DNA of 64,000 bases from JBPOFM01 sp051252455 (GTDB lineage Bacteria; Bacteroidota; Bacteroidia; Flavobacteriales; Flavobacteriaceae). The notes beneath the pieces were generated by a model that worked only from the letters and a program-made list of their open reading frames with translations, made no database searches and had not been told where the DNA came from. This document shows positions 63,530 to 64,000 of this stretch, piece by piece. How positions within the stretch are numbered: the first letter of the stretch is position 1; each line of letters opens with the position of its first letter. The stretch is from positions 1 through 64,000 of the forward strand of contig JBPOFM010000003.1 in NCBI GenBank assembly GCA_051252455.1, written 5' to 3'. The position numbers and the translations under genes are program-made.

Positions 63530-63568
63530 GGAAAACTGTATTTTTAATGACGAATGTAAAAGTACAAA

Positions 63569-64000
63569 ATGAATTCACAAGAAAAAGAAATATCCTACCA
63601 AACCACCAACTCCTATACGACATTAAACGAATTAACTTCAAGTACAAAAAATGTTTGGTTCGCATGTCATGGCATGGGTTATTTGAGTCGCTATTTTATA
63701 AAATATTTTAATGAATTAAACACAGATGAAAACTATATCATCGCTCCACAGGCGCAAAGTAAATACTACATTCCGCCAAAATTCAAACATGTAGGAGCCA
63801 GTTGGTTGACAAAGGAGAACACTCTGAAGGAAACTGAAAATGTGATGCGTTATTTTGACACAGTTTTTGAAGCAGAAAACATTCCAAAAGATAAGTATCT
63901 CATCATTTTAGGCTATTCACAAGGGGTTTCGGTCGCTTTACGTTATGTAGCTAAACGACAATTAGCATGTGGTCAAATCGTGCTGATGTCTGGAGGCATC
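63569..64000 (+). CDS. Alpha/beta hydrolase (carboxylesterase/phospholipase type), 3' truncated by the window
   Basis: The first 144 codons of an alpha/beta hydrolase run off the right edge. An oxyanion-type HGMG (about residue 38) and the nucleophile elbow GYSQG (about 116-120) are visible. The elbow fits the carboxylesterase/phospholipase group more than MenH, which normally reads GxSxGG. It is divergent from the MenI-like gene with only 39 bases between, which must hold both promoters. Confidence 0.85.
   Translation, partial: MNSQEKEISYQTTNSYTTLNELTSSTKNVWFACHGMGYLSRYFIKYFNELNTDENYIIAPQAQSKYYIPPKFKHVGASWLTKENTLKETENVMRYFDTVFEAENIPKDKYLIILGYSQGVSVALRYVAKRQLACGQIVLMSGGI

Noticed and set aside
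63569..64000. Edge hydrolase as the missing MenH
   Set aside because: The elbow GYSQG and the carboxylesterase-like start differ from MenH; the protein is truncated, so this remains open but unsupported.

Overview
The window is a low-G+C stretch of a Bacteroidota chromosome, almost certainly from the family Flavobacteriaceae. The evidence is direct: two secreted proteins carry C-terminal type IX secretion (T9SS) sorting domains, many genes have TAnnTTTG promoter elements, there is a SusC-like sequence and a GIN-domain protein, and menaquinone, heme A and SecA genes are of the flavobacterial kind. I cannot name the genus. I saw no rRNA, tRNA, CRISPR array, prophage or intact transposase.

Layout. 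1-8.5 kb: mixed singletons (SRAP/HMCES-type DNA-crosslink protein, lipoprotein, zinc-ribbon protein, serine hydrolase, zinc alcohol dehydrogenase, DUF885 metallopeptidase-like lipoprotein). 8.8-16 kb: housekeeping genes (ftsE-like ATPase, heme A synthase, cobalamin adenosyltransferase, DUF2795 protein, secA). 16-30 kb: GAF histidine kinase, giant AsmA-like protein, fumC, two tandem T9SS-exported FG-GAP proteins, hutI and hutG of histidine breakdown, and a decayed acetyltransferase. 30-40 kb: eight minus-strand genes, mostly unknown, built around an AAA+ ATPase, a long coiled-coil protein and three membrane proteins; this is the best candidate for an undescribed system. 40-49 kb: MBL-fold lipoprotein, two mini membrane proteins, ettA, a flavoprotein/acetyltransferase/MarR/pirin stress group, an acyl-CoA carboxylase beta subunit, and a VWA protein with a SusC-like head. 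49-64 kb: a menaquinone locus (menE, menC, menA, menB, menD, menF and a MenI-like thioesterase) interspersed with a CPBP protease, a CvfB-type RNA-binding protein and several envelope or redox genes.

How they work together. MenF, MenD, MenC, MenE, MenB, the MenI-like thioesterase and MenA cover nearly the whole route from chorismate to demethylmenaquinone; MenH and the final methyltransferase are not in view. HutI and HutG are the last two steps of histidine degradation; hutH and hutU are not here.

The most unexpected signal is not a gene. Short tandem repeats with a strict 7-base period (TGAA-type core, for example CTGAAGA, CTGAACA, CTGAAAC, and a GATTGAC variant) occur at nine places. Most sit exactly at gene borders, overlapping a stop codon or ending a few bases before a start codon. 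Two lie in frame inside menF. A sister set with a 6-base period (TTCAAN) behaves the same way at two further gene borders.
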